From Oscillospiraceae bacterium (lineage in GTDB: Bacteria; Bacillota; Clostridia; Oscillospirales; Acutalibacteraceae), in NCBI GenBank assembly GCA_015065665.1, contig SVPX01000013.1, forward strand, positions 1-32,809: a stretch of DNA of 32,809 bases. Reading direction: 5' to 3'. This document shows, in pieces, positions 1 through 11,357 of the stretch. A model generated the notes under the pieces. The model searched no databases and was not told where the DNA came from. It saw only the letters and a program-made list of their open reading frames with translations. Position 1 is the stretch's first letter. Each line of letters starts with the position of its first letter. The position numbers and the translations under genes were made by a program.

Positions 1-1425
<1,425 letters not shown>

Positions 1426-1863
1426 TCAATGCGAAAAAGCATCGCATAATATACATTTTCGGTACGGTCTGTACCACCTTAGATAATAACACTTTTTATA
1501 TTAAATGTAAAGTCAAAACACGCAAAAACACAGACAAATTATTGGTTTTTAAGGAAATTTGATACACAAAGGAAAAAAGGGGATACCCCCTGCCAAAAAC
1601 AACTCTTTATCCTGCACCCATACTACACAAAAACCCTACTGTTATCAAGCACAAATTTAAGGCAATAAATCTTACAAAAATGCACAAAGAAAATGTTATT
1701 TTTAACAATCAGATAGCCGACTGTTTGTATACTGCTACAAATTTAATCTCTTTTATTGATTGCCAAGATAAATTTTCGTAAAATTTAAGTGTGAGGTTTT
1801 TAAAATTTCTACGTCTAAGTAGTGAAAGACCTTACCAAAGAATAAAATTAAGGAGGAATTGTT

Positions 1864-2886
1864 ATGAAGAAAATTTTGTCTTTCACCCTGGTACTGATTT
1901 TACTTTTGTCCCTTGTTTGTTCGGTTTCTGCATACGAAGAACCTACGGGACCATTTGAATGGGACCTTGTAGATAACCCTGAGGTTATAGAAACTGTCCG
2001 CAATTCTTTCAAAGAATACTGCATCGAAAAACACCATTGGTTAAGTTCCGATGACGAATACATCTTTGAGAACGAAATGTACATTGAAGTTATCTGCACT
2101 CAGGATGAAGCTACTGTATTCTACGGATGTGTGGGAGGTGTAAGTACTCTGATAACCAACCAGCTTATAGGTCAGTATTTATTTATAAACGGTGCAATTT
2201 ATGGGGATGAATACACAAATCCTATAGGCTTCTATGCAATGCTTAATGACGGCAAAATTATAGACCTGATTGATGCTTATAACGAAGGTCTTATCAACAT
2301 TGATGATGTTGCCGCTCACTATCACTGGCATACAAAACTCTCTGACAGAGAATACGATGTTGTTACAAAACTCAGTCTGGCAAACAATGCATTTTACGGC
2401 TGCGGATATTATTACAAGGAACTCTTCCTTATTACCACAGATGAAGAGGGAGCTACCCCCGATATAGTGCTTATTGAAGCAGGAGGAGAAAGACAGCATG
2501 CAGGTACATACACAGAGGTAATCGGAGATTATGTTGTAGCAACCCGTATAAATTTCAGCGGTGACAAACTCCCGTACTATGTTTACACTCACGACCAGAG
2601 GCTCCTCACTCTGAAAGAAGCATATGAAGAAGGCAACCCTTATTTAATGGAAGCCGTTATGAATAGTGAAATCCCCTATGCTCTTAAGGGAGACTCAGAC
2701 GCAGACAGAGAGCTGACTATCAAAGACGCAACTCACATTCAGAAAAAACTTGCAGACATTAAAACCGAAAAATCTTACGAAGATACATATATAGAGTCTG
2801 CAGTTGAGGATTTTGACGAAGACGGCATATTTACAATCAGAGACGCCACCGCAATTCAAAAACATCTTGCCGGTCTTGAGTATTAA
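1864..2886 (+). CDS. Secreted dockerin-domain protein of unknown function
   Basis: RBS aggagg upstream; N-terminal signal peptide MKKILSFTLVLILLLSLVCSVSA; C-terminal pair of dockerin-like Ca-binding repeats GDSDADRELTIKDATHIQKKLAD and DFDEDGIFTIRDATAIQKHLAGL. Confidence 0.85.
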   Translation: MKKILSFTLVLILLLSLVCSVSAYEEPTGPFEWDLVDNPEVIETVRNSFKEYCIEKHHWLSSDDEYIFENEMYIEVICTQDEATVFYGCVGGVSTLITNQLIGQYLFINGAIYGDEYTNPIGFYAMLNDGKIIDLIDAYNEGLINIDDVAAHYHWHTKLSDREYDVVTKLSLANNAFYGCGYYYKELFLITTDEEGATPDIVLIEAGGERQHAGTYTEVIGDYVVATRINFSGDKLPYYVYTHDQRLLTLKEAYEEGNPYLMEAVMNSEIPYALKGDSDADRELTIKDATHIQKKLADIKTEKSYEDTYIESAVEDFDEDGIFTIRDATAIQKHLAGLEY

Positions 2887-2915
2887 ACCTATAATTCATA
2901 TTGACACAACATAAC

Positions 2916-2958
2916 AAAAACCACCCTTTCCCATGTGTAAGAGGAAAGGGTGGTTTTT
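2916..2958. terminator. Bidirectional intrinsic terminator between convergent dockerin gene and glgP
   Basis: Perfect 16-bp inverted repeat AAAAACCACCCTTTCC / GGAAAGGGTGGTTTTT with A/T tracts on both sides. Confidence 0.9.
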
Positions 2959-3053
2959 ATGTTTGCGGAGGGTTGCGTCCGCCTTAATATCTAACTCGCA
3001 GGAAGCACCTTTGACATCCCGAGAGCACCCCTTGTGCAAAGGGAGACTCTCAA

Positions 3054-5447
3054 TCAATCCAAAGGCATTATTCCCCAGATATCTCTTGCGTAGTCGTTAA
3101 TAGAACGGTCTGCTGAGAATAGACCTGCATTTGCAATATTCATCAGGGACATCTGATTCCATTTCTGTCTGTTTACATAAAGCTCTGCTGAGCGCTCCTG
3201 TGCCCTGCGGTAAGACTCAAAGTCAGCCAGTACCATATAGGGGTCAGAGTAAATAAGATTATCTGCAACAGGAGAGAATCTTCCCGTTCTGATTTCGTCC
3301 ACAGCTCGTCTGACTACACTCTTTGTGCTGTAGAAATCAAGGGAGCGATAACCGTTTGCCCTCATCTCCTTAACAGCAGGGGCTGTCATACCAAAGAGCA
3401 TAATATTATCCTTGCCCACAGCATCGCAGATTTCAACATTTGCTCCGTCAAGAGTTCCAAGTGTAACCGCACCGTTAATCATAAACTTCATATTACTTGT
3501 GCCAGAAGCCTCAGTTCCTGCAAGGGAAATCTGTTCGCTGATTTCTGCGGCGGGAATGAGCTTTTCAGCCACAGTAACACGATAGTTCTCAAGGTAAACC
3601 ACCTTGAGTTTTCCGTTTACCCTGTAGTCTGAGTTAATCTGATTTGCCAGGTCAACAATAAACTGGATAATCTGCTTTGCAAAGTAGTATCCGGGAGCCG
3701 CTTTTGCACCGAAGATGTATGTTCTGGGCGCAAAATCCATACTGGGATTATCCCTGAGCATCTGATATGTAGCCATAATGTTCAGAGCATTCATAAGCTG
3801 ACGCTTATACTCGTGGAGACGCTTTACCTGTACATCAAATATGGAGTCGGGATCAACAAGAACACCTGATGTTCTTCTGATTTCTTCTGCCATTCTCACC
3901 TTGTTCTGACGCTTAATTTCAGCCAGTTTATCCAGCACACCCCGGTCTGTAGAGAATTCCTCCAGTTTCTTAAGTTCTGTCGCATCAGTAACAAAGCCGT
4001 CACCGATAAGTTCTGCAATAAGTGAGGATAAACCGGGATTTGACTGGCAAAGCCAACGTCTGTGAGCAATACCGTTTGTAACATTTGTGAATTTATCGGG
4101 GGTGTACTCATAGAAATCCTTGAAAACGGTTTCTTTGAGGATGTTACTGTGGAGAGCAGATACACCGTTTACCTTGTGGCTGACCACAACTGCAAGGTTT
4201 GCCATACGCACCCAGCCATCACAGATGATTGCCATTTTTGCAACCTTTTCTTCGGGAGTACCTGCAGCTCTCAGCTCAGCACACCAACGCTTATTAATCT
4301 CGCAGACAATCTGATAAATTCTGGGAAGTTTTGTGCGGAACATCTCTTCGCTCCAGCACTCCAGAGCTTCTGACATAACCGTATGGTTTGTATAAGCCAC
4401 CGTATTTGTAACAATTCTCCACGCTTCTGTCCATCCGTAACCACACTCGTCCATTATAATTCGCATAAGTTCGGGTACAGCAAGTACAGGGTGAGTGTCG
4501 TTCAGATGAATTGCAACCTTATCGGGAAGATTTGTGAGTGTCTTGTATACTCTCAGGTGACGCTTAATAATATCCTGTATGGTTGCAGAAACAAGAAAGT
4601 ACTGCTGATTAAGTCGCAGGCTCTTGCCCTCGGTGTGATTATCTCCGGGGTAAAGGACTTTTGTGATACTTTCAGCCATAGCCTTCTGCTCAACCGCTCT
4701 CAGGAATTCTCCGTCATTGAAAAGCTGCATATCAAAGTCCTTGGAGTCCGCCGCCCAGAGTCTGAGTCTGCTCATACCCTTGCCTGAGGCACCTGTGACA
4801 ATCATATCGTAGGGTACTGCGTGTACCTTTGTGTCATTCTCAATCTTTACCAGATGGATTCCGTCAATCCAATCCTCTGTAAGATGGCCGTTAAAAGAAA
4901 CCTCCACAGCCTTTTCAGGATGGGGGCGAAGCCACACACTACCCCCCGGCAACCAGAAATCGGGAAGCTCTGTCTGCCAGCCGTCAACAAGTTTCTGATT
5001 AAAAATACCATATTCATATCTGAGGGAATAACCCATAGAGGGATAAGCCTGTGATGCCAGACCATCAAGGAAACACGCAGCAAGTCTGCCCAGACCGCCG
5101 TTGCCCAGTCCTGCATCAGGCTCCTGCTCAAAGATTTTCTCAGGACTTACATTAAAACTTCTGAGAGCTTCTGCGGCTACATCCTCAAGTCCCATATTGT
5201 ACAGGTTATTCTTAAGAGAGCGTCCCATAAGAAATTCCATACAGAGGTAATAAACTGTCTTTTTCTCTTGTTCCTCTGTCTTTGTCTTGAACTCATAGTA
5301 GTCCTTGCTCATTATCTCTCTGCACACCATTGCAAGGGCTTTGTAAATATCCTGGTTAGTTGCTTCTTCGGGTGTAACATGAAAAAACGAGATGAGTTTT
5401 TCCGTCATAAGTTTTACAAGTTCGTTTGCGTTAATATCTTTTTTCAT
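3054..5447 (-). CDS. glgP: Glycogen/starch/alpha-glucan phosphorylase
   Basis: 797 aa; PLP-site region EASGTSNMKFMINGAVTLGTLDGANVEI and conserved DAGLGNGGLGRLAACFLDGLA. Confidence 0.96.
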   Translation of the reverse strand: MKKDINANELVKLMTEKLISFFHVTPEEATNQDIYKALAMVCREIMSKDYYEFKTKTEEQEKKTVYYLCMEFLMGRSLKNNLYNMGLEDVAAEALRSFNVSPEKIFEQEPDAGLGNGGLGRLAACFLDGLASQAYPSMGYSLRYEYGIFNQKLVDGWQTELPDFWLPGGSVWLRPHPEKAVEVSFNGHLTEDWIDGIHLVKIENDTKVHAVPYDMIVTGASGKGMSRLRLWAADSKDFDMQLFNDGEFLRAVEQKAMAESITKVLYPGDNHTEGKSLRLNQQYFLVSATIQDIIKRHLRVYKTLTNLPDKVAIHLNDTHPVLAVPELMRIIMDECGYGWTEAWRIVTNTVAYTNHTVMSEALECWSEEMFRTKLPRIYQIVCEINKRWCAELRAAGTPEEKVAKMAIICDGWVRMANLAVVVSHKVNGVSALHSNILKETVFKDFYEYTPDKFTNVTNGIAHRRWLCQSNPGLSSLIAELIGDGFVTDATELKKLEEFSTDRGVLDKLAEIKRQNKVRMAEEIRRTSGVLVDPDSIFDVQVKRLHEYKRQLMNALNIMATYQMLRDNPSMDFAPRTYIFGAKAAPGYYFAKQIIQFIVDLANQINSDYRVNGKLKVVYLENYRVTVAEKLIPAAEISEQISLAGTEASGTSNMKFMINGAVTLGTLDGANVEICDAVGKDNIMLFGMTAPAVKEMRANGYRSLDFYSTKSVVRRAVDEIRTGRFSPVADNLIYSDPYMVLADFESYRRAQERSAELYVNRQKWNQMSLMNIANAGLFSADRSINDYARDIWGIMPLD

Positions 5448-5735
5448 ATTTCCTCCTCAATTTGTATAAAGAGATTATATTACACCGAGGGTTATGATAT
5501 CTGTCGATATTAGTCAGTATACATAGTTAGTTTCAACCAACCCCCAAAAAGATAGTTAAATTATACTATGCATCCCTTATGATTTCAACACTTTATCACC
5601 TTAAACATAATTTTTGGCGGTAACAAAAGAGTAACTAATAAAAAAGAGGATTACAATTTTAATATTTTTCTTTTTTATTTGCTTGTTTTGTACTATAATT
5701 ATAGTGGATAAATTTAGGAAAGAAGGCTCACATAT

Positions 5736-6419
5736 ATGGAAAAGAAAAATGTAGTCATCTATGTAGCAGGTCAGAGATTCTCCATCTCTACCACCGACTC
5801 CGAAGAATACGTTTCGGGTATCGGCGAAAAAGTTGATGTTATGATTAAGGGTATCGCAAAGGACAACCCCAGACTTAATCGTGATGCCTGTGCAATTCTT
5901 GCAGCACTTTCTCTGTGCGATGACGAATCAAAACTTCGTCAGATGATGGAGGTGCTACGCTCTCAGGTTAAAGATTATCTTGAGGCAACCGAAAAACTCA
6001 GAGAGGAAAACCTGAGCCTCAGAGAACAGATTAAAAAACTTACTGCAACCGCTTCTCAGACAGAAGCATCCTGCAAAGAAGAGACTGCTATCACAGAAGA
6101 AACACCCCAGGAAGAGGAACCTCTTGCTGAAGAAAGCAAAGAGGAAGACACAGAGGACACTCCTGTTACTCCCGTATCTTCTCCCTTGTCCCGTTCAGAA
6201 TCCCTTGTTATGTCTAAGGTTTCAGAGACTCCTGCAAGACAGACAGCCTTTGTAGGCAAGGACTTCCGCTCAGGCAAAAAGGGCAAGAAGAATAAAAAGC
6301 ATAACAAGCATAATGTTACCCCTGCACCTGTAACTCCTGCAGTTACAGATTCTGCAGATACAGACTCAGAAGAAGAGTCACCCTATCATCAGTTCAGCAT
6401 TTTTGACGGACTTGAATAA
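5736..6419 (+). CDS. zapA: Cell division protein ZapA family, with long low-complexity C-terminal extension
   Basis: N-terminal about 95 aa ZapA-like (VVIYVAGQRFSISTTDSEEYVSGIGEKVDVMI...NRDACAILAALSLCDD), then coiled-coil and acidic/basic tail. Confidence 0.8.
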   Translation: MEKKNVVIYVAGQRFSISTTDSEEYVSGIGEKVDVMIKGIAKDNPRLNRDACAILAALSLCDDESKLRQMMEVLRSQVKDYLEATEKLREENLSLREQIKKLTATASQTEASCKEETAITEETPQEEEPLAEESKEEDTEDTPVTPVSSPLSRSESLVMSKVSETPARQTAFVGKDFRSGKKGKKNKKHNKHNVTPAPVTPAVTDSADTDSEEESPYHQFSIFDGLE

Positions 6420-6448
6420 TCACCTCTACACCTGAAAGGAGTGGGATT

Positions 6449-8515
6449 ATGAAAAACAAAATAGAAATCCTTTCTCCTGCAGGAAGTATGGAAAGTCTGA
6501 TTGCCGCTGTCCGCTCAGGTGCAGACGCAGTTTATCTGGGAGCAAAGGATTTTTCTGCACGAGCATCCGCACACAACTTTGACAACACTCAGATGAAAGA
6601 GGCAATTGACTACTGCCACATCAGAGGAGTAAAGGCGTACCTAACCATCAACACCCTGATGTTTGATAAAGAGCTTGAAAAAGCCGTTAACTTAGCTGCA
6701 CAAGCTTACTCTATGGGCATTGACGCAGTTATTGTTCAGGACACAGGACTTGCAATGCTTCTGCGAAAGAATCTGCCGAATCTCAGACTCCACGGATCAA
6801 CCCAGATGAGCATTCACACACCCTCAGGTGCAAAGGCTCTGTACGAAATGGGCTTTTCAAGAGTTGTTCTCTCCCGGGAACTCTCCCTCAAAGAGATAGA
6901 AGAAATAAGAAATGCCTGTCCCATTGAGCTGGAGGTTTTTGTTCACGGCGCTCTGTGTATGAGTGTATCGGGGCAATGCTATTTCTCCGCTATGCTTGGC
7001 TCCCGCTCAGGCAACAGAGGAATGTGTGCTCAGCCCTGCCGTTTGCCTTTTAAGGTGCAAGGGGGAAGTGACTATGCTCTCAGCCTTAAGGACAACAGCC
7101 TTATTGAATATCTTCTTAAACTCCAGTCTCTTGGTGTTGCATCTGCAAAAATCGAGGGTAGAATGAAGCGCCCCGAATATGTAAGCGCCGCTACAAGTGC
7201 CTGTCAGCAGATGCGTGACTCAGGCTTTGTAACCGAGGAAACAAGCCGATATCTCAGCAATGTTTTCTCCCGCTCAGGTTTTACCCATGGTTATATCTGC
7301 GGAAAGCGAAACGGCAATATGTTTGGTCACAGACGAAAAGAAGATGTAACCGCAGGCAGCGAAAAACTCCTGTCCGAAATCCGAAACAGTTATAAGGACG
7401 AAGCCCAGAGAGTAGAGATTGACTTTGAGTTCTCCGCTTCTGTTGGCGCATATCCTGGGCTGAAAGTTTCAGACAAGGAAAACACTATAGAGGTAACAGG
7501 TGACATCCTCTGTGAAGAAGCACAGAAGGTTGCTCTCTCTGAAGAAAAAGCAACGGCTCTTCTTCAGAAATGCGGCGGAACACCGTATAAGCCTGTAAAC
7601 ATAATCCTCAATATAGGTGACAACGTGTCTATGCCTGTGAGCAAAATCAACGAACTTCGGAGACTTTCCCTTGAGAAACTCTCCCGGGCAAGAGCCTTTA
7701 CAGGCAGACCTGAATTTGAACCCATTGAAATCTCTTTGGATGAGTACAATGTTCCCGATACTCCAATAAAAAAACGTGCAAGATTTACCGACACAGACAT
7801 CCCTGATGAGTTCAGAGATTTTGATTTAATATTTATTCCTTTGTTCAGCAAAGGTGAAGATATAAAAATTCTTATAGACAGGGGCTTCTCTGTAGCCGTT
7901 GAAATCCCCCGTGGAATGTTCGGCAGGGAAGAAAACATCAGAAAAGCCCTTGCAAGAGCAAAAGAAGCAGGAGTTACCCACGCCCTTGCCTCTAACATCG
8001 GTGCTGTGTACCTTGCAAAAGAGCTTGAATTCACCGTTCATGGTGGTTTTGGTCTTAACTTTACAAACACCGCCGCTCTCATGTGGGCAGAGAGTATGGG
8101 AATAGAGGACACAGAACTGAGTTTTGAACTGACAAAGGAGCAGATAGATTCCCTTGGTGCTTCTATTAAGAGAGGCATCATCTCCTACGGCTACCTGCCC
8201 TTGATGCTCACACGCAACTGCCCCGGATACACAACACAGAGTGGTTGCAAAAATTGCAAAAAAGATAAAGTTTTGCAGGATAGGATGAATAAGAAATTCA
8301 TTTTCACCTGTGATGGAAACTGCACCGAAGTGCTTAATTGTGTACCACTTTTAATTCCCGATAAGATTAATACATTCTTGAAACTTCAATTCCACGTTTT
8401 CCGCTATACTGTGGAAAACTCTGTGGAAAAGGTGGAAAACATTATGGTTTTTCCAAGTGATAATCAAAATTCCACAGATTTCACCCGCGGATTATATTAC
8501 AGAGGCGTTAAATAA
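6449..8515 (+). CDS. Peptidase U32 family protein (RlhA/YdcP-like)
   Basis: ILSPAGSMESLIAAVRSGADAVYLGAKDFSARASAHNF; HGALCMSVSGQCYFSAMLGSRSGNRGMCAQPCR; IEGRMKRPEYV signatures; C-terminal extension consistent with DUF3656. RBS aaaggag. Confidence 0.9.
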   Translation: MKNKIEILSPAGSMESLIAAVRSGADAVYLGAKDFSARASAHNFDNTQMKEAIDYCHIRGVKAYLTINTLMFDKELEKAVNLAAQAYSMGIDAVIVQDTGLAMLLRKNLPNLRLHGSTQMSIHTPSGAKALYEMGFSRVVLSRELSLKEIEEIRNACPIELEVFVHGALCMSVSGQCYFSAMLGSRSGNRGMCAQPCRLPFKVQGGSDYALSLKDNSLIEYLLKLQSLGVASAKIEGRMKRPEYVSAATSACQQMRDSGFVTEETSRYLSNVFSRSGFTHGYICGKRNGNMFGHRRKEDVTAGSEKLLSEIRNSYKDEAQRVEIDFEFSASVGAYPGLKVSDKENTIEVTGDILCEEAQKVALSEEKATALLQKCGGTPYKPVNIILNIGDNVSMPVSKINELRRLSLEKLSRARAFTGRPEFEPIEISLDEYNVPDTPIKKRARFTDTDIPDEFRDFDLIFIPLFSKGEDIKILIDRGFSVAVEIPRGMFGREENIRKALARAKEAGVTHALASNIGAVYLAKELEFTVHGGFGLNFTNTAALMWAESMGIEDTELSFELTKEQIDSLGASIKRGIISYGYLPLMLTRNCPGYTTQSGCKNCKKDKVLQDRMNKKFIFTCDGNCTEVLNCVPLLIPDKINTFLKLQFHVFRYTVENSVEKVENIMVFPSDNQNSTDFTRGLYYRGVK

Positions 8516-8683
8516 TTAACAAAACTTTAATGTTTCTGAGAGAATTATTTTTTGGAATTATATTTAATTCCCTATAAAAATTATAAAACTTTTATGTTTC
8601 CCCAAGGGAATTTCCAAAAGGAATATTAAATTATTTTTGCAAGTTACTCCTTTAATTTTGCAAGAAACAGAAAGAGGATAATT

Positions 8684-9130
8684 ATGGAAGAAAAACTTCT
8701 TATTAAAGCTGTGCGTGAAAACGCAAGAATCCCCATACGAGCAACAGAAGGTTCCGCAGGTATGGATTTGTATGCCTGTATAGACGAGCCTGTCACCATA
8801 AAACCCGGTGACCTTGTGATGATTCCTACCGGTATTGCCATTGAACTGCCAAGCGCAAACTATGTTGCATACCTTTTTGCCCGTTCAGGTCTAGGTATCA
8901 AGCACGGTATCTGCCTGTCAAACGGAGTTGGAGTTGTTGACTCTGACTACCGCGGTGAGGTCTGCGTTGGTCTTTGCAATGTCTCAAACAAAGAATACAC
9001 CATCGAACCCTTTGAGCGTGTAGCACAGATGGTGATTTCTCCTGTTTCTCTTATGCCTGTTATGGAGGTAAAAGAGCTTTCAGATACAGAGCGCGGCACA
9101 GGTGGATTTGGTTCTACAGGAAAACAGTAA
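8684..9130 (+). CDS. dut: Deoxyuridine 5'-triphosphate nucleotidohydrolase (dUTPase)
   Basis: 148 aa trimeric dUTPase motifs: GSAGMDLYA, ARSGLGIKHGICLSNGVGVVDSDYRGE, RVAQMVI, RGTGGFGSTG. Confidence 0.95.
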   Translation: MEEKLLIKAVRENARIPIRATEGSAGMDLYACIDEPVTIKPGDLVMIPTGIAIELPSANYVAYLFARSGLGIKHGICLSNGVGVVDSDYRGEVCVGLCNVSNKEYTIEPFERVAQMVISPVSLMPVMEVKELSDTERGTGGFGSTGKQ

Positions 9131-9149
9131 AAAAATCCCCAATTAGCGG

Positions 9150-9178
9150 TTGAAATCTCCTGTTCTATAGAGTATAAT
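9150..9178 (+). promoter_or_regulatory. Putative sigma-A promoter upstream of mreB
   Basis: TTGAAA (9150-9155), 17-nt spacer, TATAAT (9173-9178). Confidence 0.7.
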
Positions 9179-9290
9179 TAATAAGTTAAAGTGTATTTTA
9201 TAGTTATATATAACAATATAACTTACAAAAACACCTTCAAAAGTATAAAAACTTCTTTTGCGGTATATCCGCAAAGAAAGGAGCATAAAT

Positions 9291-10307
9291 ATGTTTTTTT
9301 CATTCACAAAGGATATCGGTATCGACCTTGGTACCGCTAACACCCTGGTATTTATGAAGGGCAAGGGCATTGTCCTGAGAGAACCTTCTGTTGTTGCTGT
9401 TGATATCCGCAACGACTCTGTTCTTGCAGTAGGTTCACAGGCTAAAGAGATGATTGGCCGTACTCCCGGTTCAATCGTTGCAGTCCGCCCCCTCAAAGAC
9501 GGCGTTATTGCCGACTTCCAGATTACTGCTTCTATGCTGAAGCATTTTATCAGAAAAACTGTCCGCTCAAACTTCTTCTCCCGTCCCAGAATCGTTATCT
9601 GTATTCCCTCTGGTGTTACCGAGGTTGAAAAGAACGCTGTTGAGGATGCGGCAAGAGAAGCAGGCGGCAAGGACATCGAACTTATCGAAGAGCCTATGGC
9701 AGCTGCAATCGGCGCAGGTCTTCCTGTTGCTGAGCCTACAGGCAGTATGGTAGTTGACATCGGCGGCGGTACATCCGAGGTTGCAATCATCTCTCTCGGT
9801 GATATTGTTACATCCTGCTCTGTTCGTGTTGCAGGTGATAAGTTTGATGATGCAATTATGTCTTACATCAAAAAGAAATATAATCTCCTCATTGGTGAGC
9901 GTACAGCTGAAGATATCAAAATTGGTATCGGTTCAGCATATCCTTACGCAGATGAGGGTGAAATGTGCATCAAGGGCAGAAATCTGATGGATGGACTTCC
10001 CAAGAACATCACAATCACAGCAGCAGAGGTTAGAGACGCACTTGCAGATCCCCTTGCTACCATTATTGATGCAATTATCAACACACTCGAGAAAACTCCC
10101 CCTGAGCTTTCTGCTGATATTATCGACCACGGCATTATGCTTACAGGCGGCGGCGCTCTTCTTCGCGGTCTTGACCTTCTCATTATGCAGCAGACAGGTA
10201 TGCCTGTACATGTTGCAGAGAGACCTCTTGACTGTGTTGTTGACGGTGCAGGCAAACGCCTTGAACTGACAATGCCCCACGAGTACTATCGTTCAAGAAG
10301 AAAGTAA
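9291..10307 (+). CDS. mreB: Rod shape-determining protein MreB
   Basis: [36 protein letters not shown]...; ATG at 9291 preceded by aaaggag; the ORF-track start at 9258 is probably upstream of the true start. Confidence 0.96.
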   Translation: MFFSFTKDIGIDLGTANTLVFMKGKGIVLREPSVVAVDIRNDSVLAVGSQAKEMIGRTPGSIVAVRPLKDGVIADFQITASMLKHFIRKTVRSNFFSRPRIVICIPSGVTEVEKNAVEDAAREAGGKDIELIEEPMAAAIGAGLPVAEPTGSMVVDIGGGTSEVAIISLGDIVTSCSVRVAGDKFDDAIMSYIKKKYNLLIGERTAEDIKIGIGSAYPYADEGEMCIKGRNLMDGLPKNITITAAEVRDALADPLATIIDAIINTLEKTPPELSADIIDHGIMLTGGGALLRGLDLLIMQQTGMPVHVAERPLDCVVDGAGKRLELTMPHEYYRSRRK

Positions 10308-10407
10308 TTTATACTTACAATTCCTCAGCTTTTGTCAAAGTCAAGAACGATACCCTTTACACAGGAAAGACTATAGACGGCTAAAACTACCAATATTCAA
10401 CACTTAT

Positions 10408-10431
10408 CGGGGAACGGAAAACCGTTCCCCG
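10408..10431 (+). other. Intercistronic stem-loop between mreB and mreC
   Basis: Perfect 10-bp stem CGGGGAACGG-AAAA-CCGTTCCCCG, not followed by a T-tract. Confidence 0.75.
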
Positions 10432-10451
10432 AATTTCACCGGAGGCATACT

Positions 10452-11354
10452 GTGAGAGATCTGTTATCTTCCAAAAGTTTCAAAAAGTTAATATGTGTAC
10501 TGCTGGCAATCATCATTGTTGTGGGTATAACCGCCGTATCAGGCAAGTCTGTGATTTCAAGCCTGTTCAGTTCGCTGACTCTGGGGCTGCAGGAGGTTTC
10601 TGCGGCTGTGTCCGAAGAAGCAAACAAGAAATCCTATGACGAACTCCTCCGTGAGAATGACGCTCTTAATCAGGAGATTGCCGAACTCCGCACTCAACTT
10701 GTGGACTACTACGATGTAAAGCAGGAAAATGCCCGTTTGTGGAGATACTATGACCTGAAACGGGAATATCCCCAGTATGAACTTGTTCCCGCCACAGTTG
10801 TCCGCAGGGACCCCAACGATGATTTCTACGGATTCACCATCAATCAGGGTTCATCAGACGGTATTTCCAAAGGAGACCCCGTTGTAACAGAAAAAGGTCT
10901 TGTGGGCTGGGTTTCTTCTGTTGATGCCTCCACAAGCCGCATTAAGACCATTCTTTCTCCCGATGCAAAGGTTGGCGCTATTGACTGCGTATCCCGTGAC
11001 AGCGGTATTGTTACAGGTAATGTAAAACTTGCTGACAAAAACCTTACAACTATGACAAAAATCTCTGCTCTCAACACTATGAAGCAGGGTGACATAATCA
11101 TCACAACAGGTATCAGCGGAATTTATCCACCCTCTATCATTGTAGGTGAGGTAAGCGAAATCCGCTTTGACGAATATGACACATCCAAGTACGCGGTAAT
11201 CAAACCTTATGAGGATATCACCTCCGTTATTGATGTGGTTGTTATCACAGATTTTGAGGGCAAGGGAGAGATTTACGAGGGTTCCATTGAAAATATCACC
11301 CTGCCTTCTACAAATTCCGAAACAACTGCACCCCCTGCAACTGAAGAGGAGTAA
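10452..11354 (+). CDS. mreC: Rod shape-determining protein MreC
   Basis: GTG start with ggagg RBS; TM helix, coiled coil, then VVRRDPNDDFYGFTINQGSSDGISKGDPVVTEKGLVGWV typical of MreC. Confidence 0.93.
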   Translation: MRDLLSSKSFKKLICVLLAIIIVVGITAVSGKSVISSLFSSLTLGLQEVSAAVSEEANKKSYDELLRENDALNQEIAELRTQLVDYYDVKQENARLWRYYDLKREYPQYELVPATVVRRDPNDDFYGFTINQGSSDGISKGDPVVTEKGLVGWVSSVDASTSRIKTILSPDAKVGAIDCVSRDSGIVTGNVKLADKNLTTMTKISALNTMKQGDIIITTGISGIYPPSIIVGEVSEIRFDEYDTSKYAVIKPYEDITSVIDVVVITDFEGKGEIYEGSIENITLPSTNSETTAPPATEEE

Positions 11355-11357
11355 TCT

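Noticed and set aside
4062-4787. Several plus-strand ORFs of 64-134 aa
   Set aside because: Antisense shadows within glgP with no start context or domain.
6869-6882. TTCTCCCGGGAACT as a possible Noc-binding site
   Set aside because: Only 11/14 match to ATTTCCCGGGAAAT and inside U32 coding sequence; too weak without binding data.
7564-8034. 156-aa minus-strand ORF
   Set aside because: Antisense to the U32 peptidase gene, Ser/Leu-rich shadow ORF.
8408-8440. Repeated TGTGGAAAA resembling DnaA boxes near the end of the U32 gene
   Set aside because: Differs from TGTGNATAA at a core position, lies in coding sequence (YTVENSVEKVEN) and is distant from the expected rpmH-dnaA origin.
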